The position numbers and the translations under genes were made by a program. From Kalaharituber pfeilii (Eukaryota; Ascomycota; Pezizomycetes; Pezizales; Pezizaceae), in assembly GCA_015179045.1 (NCBI GenBank), contig WHUZ01000040.1:434001-498000 (forward strand): 64,000 nucleotides of DNA. The letters are read 5' to 3'. Below are positions 61,527-64,000 of the stretch, piece by piece. Every line of letters starts with the position of its first letter. Position 1 is the first letter of the stretch. The notes beneath the pieces were generated by a model. The model searched no databases. It was not told where the DNA came from and saw only the letters and a program-made list of their open reading frames with translations.

Positions 61527-61577
61527 TTCTCGCCAAAGCGCCTAGGGCGATATACGAGTAATGATATATATACAGAA
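61527..61577 (+). mobile_element. A-tail retroposon, decayed
   Basis: CTCGCCAAAGCGCCTAGGGC, GATATACGAGTAATGATATA and a short A-rich end. The outer stem CTCG/CGAG is kept although inner bases changed. No clear TSD. Confidence 0.6.
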
Positions 61578-61592
61578 AAGGCCTGTATCATT

Positions 61593-62070
61593 CTTTTTTC
61601 CATTTTTTTTTTTACCAAATCAGGTTATCCCACTTGCAGCTGTTTACCATGGCAGGGTCTCTGCACCAAAGTCCTTGTGGTCCGGAGACAAGCACCTCTG
61701 CAACTATCTAGATCAAACTTAAACACAAAAAAAAGCCCGTAAGCTTCTGAGGATGCGGAGAAACGAAGAGCAGTGGCCTTATTACGCAAGAAAAATCCAG
61801 CAGTCATGTCCACCTCCTCAATATCTGTCCCATTCTCCTTTCTGTCTACTTTTGTAGTTCTGTCCTAGTCATTCAGAAATGAGTGATGCCGCTTGCTTCA
61901 TAAGTTACTTTCACTGGTGTTTGACTACCGCAACAATCTTTCCCATCCGTGGGTTTGCCTTTTCCATCCAATCTCCTACTTTTTTCCCAAGTTTTCTTGT
62001 TACGACTATTCCATATACCACAACTGCGCGGCAAAATTGTTGGAGTGTTTTTTTCCTTTGGTGTTGGTGT
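61593..62070 (-). mobile_element. Old half-LINE-like relic with B-type tail
   Basis: A T-run and CAGGTTATCCCACTTGCAGC, TGTTTACCATGGCAGGG are a mutated B tail. Further right on the minus strand a stretch translating to VVVYGIVVTRKLGKKVGDWM and EKANPRMGKIVAV resembles the half-LINE block VVHGIALRKDLGNVRRWM, EAANQDLGKITGI. The frame is broken. It suggests that half-LINEs were also formed with the B tail; the joining of both parts is inference. Confidence 0.5.
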
Positions 62071-63085
62071 TGGTGTCGGAGATAGTATCAGAGAGTATTT
62101 ATCCTTTGCCCACTTCGATGTATTCTATATGAGAAATAGCATTCAGTCCCATGTCAGATTTTTTCAAGAAATGCATGTATCTTAAAATTATCTAGTCAGT
62201 ACAAAAATAAAACAAAATCTCTAAAGCCAAGTTATCGATTGGCGAATCCGGTCATGAATGGCCTCGCCATTCAGCAGTCTGGACGATCAGACAAGTGACC
62301 CAGCTGTGTTGAGTCTGCGAGTTTACAAAAATTCTCTTATTCCAAATACCTTGTTGGAACAAAGGGGATTGCACCTATGCGCATCTAAAAGTTGCATCCA
62401 CCAACAGAAAACCCGTCATTGACACATGTATGTCTTTGACGCGCGTCGTCCTAGACCAACTATTTCTTGAGGTCAGCCAATACCATTTGATGCTGGCGAA
62501 ATTCCAATCCTTGTCAATGTCTCATGTAGCACAATGACTGCCGTGGGCCGTCGAAAGAAATGAGTGCCGTGGAGATTGTACGGCTTCGTCATTGGAAATT
62601 GAAGCGCCAGACCGATATAGACACATGAGCTAGGCCTCTTTAGCTTGCCGCCTTTAGCGTTCTCCTGGTACAGCAGCCACGTGACGCAATGAGAAAGTAC
62701 GGAAATTTCTAACTGATATACACAATAAACACAAGACAGCGTGAGGGCTGAGATGCTTCAACGTTCCACTGTCCTGTTGCGGAGCACCCATGTGACAGTT
62801 CCAGAGATGGTTTTATTGCTCTCTCCTGTGAAGGCTCTCCTCAACAGAGGAGAAAAAAACTCTGTTGATTTGCAACACTGCAGGGCAACCTACCGCTGGT
62901 CTCACATACTAAATTCCAAGAACCGTGACATCGTACACCAAATACGCTCTTACAGACCCAGGTTGGCCAGGAAATAATCCCTCTCTACCGGCCTGGGCAT
63001 TATTTTCACTCACAGATTGTTGTCTGCATTGATTATCCACATTAGTACTATGTCTAAGTCTAGCCCAAACTAACTACATGTGTGC
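62071..63085. other. Intergenic, no supported feature
   Basis: No recognisable gene, tail or inverted-repeat element is seen. A 78-codon frame at 62741-62977 has no motif. Confidence 0.4.
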
Positions 63086-63089
63086 ATTA

Positions 63090-63175
63090 AGTGCCAGGTA
63101 GTTGCTTTGCCTGACCTGGGTTTATGAGTCCCTGGCATAGACTAGTAGCTGTTATGTGACTCAAAGAAAAGGCAG
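63090..63175 (+). mobile_element. C-tail remnant
   Basis: ACCTGGGTTTATGAGTCCCT, GGCATAGACTAGTAGCTGTT and ATGTGACTCAAAG align with the last 60-70 bp of LINE C at 39750-39815. The hairpin is partly lost and no TSD is seen. Confidence 0.5.
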
Positions 63176-63587
63176 ATTGCAAGGCTTGTTTGCAGTGCAT
63201 ATACACGGGCGACAACCTGGATATGTTTGCTCTATTTATAGTTGGTACGAGGTTACATCTCATTGTCATCATTTTGCATTTTGAGTCCCTGTCAGAACAA
63301 TGTTGTCGCTAAAGATTACGGCTTTCAATCAGGCTCAGTCTATGACTGTCCATTATCGTTTGCTAGAGCTAGCACTGTGGAATGATGCCTGCACGAGTAG
63401 CAAGCTTTGGTCAAGGTTCTTTGTCTCAATTTCAATTTGTATCTTACCAGATTGTCTACATATAGTACGTCCTTTTACTCAATCCTTTGGCCTTCAAGTA
63501 TCGACTCTACTGCTCCGACCATAAACTTCGCTAACCTACTGAAATATAAACCCAAAACACACTACACTTCCCCAAATTGCTCTAAGA

Positions 63588-64000
63588 ATGACATGCCAAT
63601 CCACCTCTTCCTCGCGCGTCGTTCCATCCCGTTTCATCCTCCTCCTGCTAGTGATTGCTCTCTTCTTTTCATACCCCACTGAAAGTACCAGAATTTCGAA
63701 GAATATGGTAAATGCATCCACCAGAGGAAAATCGAATTCGAGGGGCTCTGCCATTGAAAATTCTGCCCACACGCCAGGCAAGGAAGCAGCAACAAACAGA
63801 GCACTTGGCATTCAGCCTCTTACACCAAGAATGCCTGGTTGCGGATGGGGTCGCTTCAAGTGTGGGGAGTTCAATTGCTGTGATCTGGGTGAAAAATGTA
63901 TGTCCACGGGAGAATGTTGCGATGGTACACTTTGCGCTTCCAAGTGCTGCGATGTCGGCTTCAAATGTCTGTCAGGAGAATGTTGCCCATATAACAAAAC
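63588..64000 (+). CDS. Secreted cysteine-rich protein, partial (3' end outside)
   Basis: From ATG 63588 the frame is open to the window end (137 codons). The start precedes a short basic segment (SSSRVVPSR) and a hydrophobic core (FILLLLVIALFFSY), a typical signal peptide. A Ser/Thr/Asn-rich linker of about 55 residues follows, then from about residue 88 a Cys-rich region: CGWGRFKCGEFNCCDLGEKC, ECCDGTLCASKCCDVGFKC and LSGECCP. Repeated CC pairs spaced by about 5-9 residues suggest a disulphide-rich repeat domain, as seen in many small fungal secreted or wall-associated proteins. The family is not recognised. Whether a GPI anchor or more repeats follow cannot be seen. An intron before or after is possible. 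Confidence 0.7.
   Translation, partial: MTCQSTSSSRVVPSRFILLLLVIALFFSYPTESTRISKNMVNASTRGKSNSRGSAIENSAHTPGKEAATNRALGIQPLTPRMPGCGWGRFKCGEFNCCDLGEKCMSTGECCDGTLCASKCCDVGFKCLSGECCPYNK

Noticed and set aside
13400..61577. Repeated hairpins as a CRISPR-like or repeat-spacer array
   Set aside because: The tails are irregularly spaced over the whole window, in both orientations, with individual TSDs and poly(A); there are no spacers of constant length.
317..61660. A and B tails as tRNA- or 7SL-derived SINEs
   Set aside because: No A/B box promoter or tRNA fold could be recognised in the 40-nt tails, and the same sequence ends full LINEs, so a LINE-derived origin fits better.

Overview
The window looks like a transposon-rich stretch of a filamentous ascomycete genome (Pezizomycotina). 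The evidence is GT-AG introns of about 60-140 bp, host genes of fungal type (a HeLo-like NB-ARC/TPR NLR, a triple-AAA CbxX/CfqX-type ATPase, a prenylcysteine-oxidase-like flavoprotein, a C2H2 zinc-finger protein), and non-LTR elements of the Tad type (ORF1 with a zinc knuckle, ORF2 with endonuclease, reverse transcriptase and RNase H). The species is not identifiable from sequence alone; a truffle-like or other Pezizales genome is only a guess. I see no rRNA, convincing tRNA, CRISPR array or LTR retrotransposon.

Layout. 1-12.5 kb is the most gene-like part: a multi-exon unknown gene (1996-5110), a zinc-finger gene (8520-9377) with a decayed relative at 6.4-6.7 kb, and a four-exon prenylcysteine-oxidase-like gene (10332-12524). 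12.9-25.8 kb is a transposon pile: a LINE split by a MULE-like DNA element, a LINE inside a 45-bp retroposon, and a 7.3-kb full-length LINE (18525-25820) with a perfect 12-bp target-site duplication (TSD). 26.4-34.7 kb holds two decayed minus-strand genes: an unknown gene split by a LINE fragment, and a HeLo-like/NB-ARC/TPR gene carrying four separate lesions, one of them a 2-kb MULE-like element. 35-41 kb is a five-deep nest (half-LINE, LINE, hAT, smaller elements). 41.5-43.6 kb is an intact 696-aa unknown membrane protein gene. 48.5-54.9 kb is the triple-AAA gene, split by a 1.9-kb LINE insertion whose removal restores the reading frame. 55-63 kb is more LINE debris and small inverted-repeat elements. 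At 63588 a signal-peptide, cysteine-rich secreted protein gene starts and runs off the end.

The most unusual feature is a set of retroposed insertions only 24-85 bp long. They consist of just the 3' end of one of three LINE families (called A, B and C here) plus poly(A), usually flanked by 7-14 bp TSDs. Most begin at the same place, the base of a 3'-terminal hairpin, rather than at random truncation points. The family A hairpin shows compensating base changes. A second novelty is a set of half-LINEs: ORF1-only elements that use the same A tail but lack ORF2. Together they suggest a trans-mobilised, tail-recognised retroposon system in this genome. Family names A, B, C, half-LINE and tail-only are local labels given from internal comparison only.
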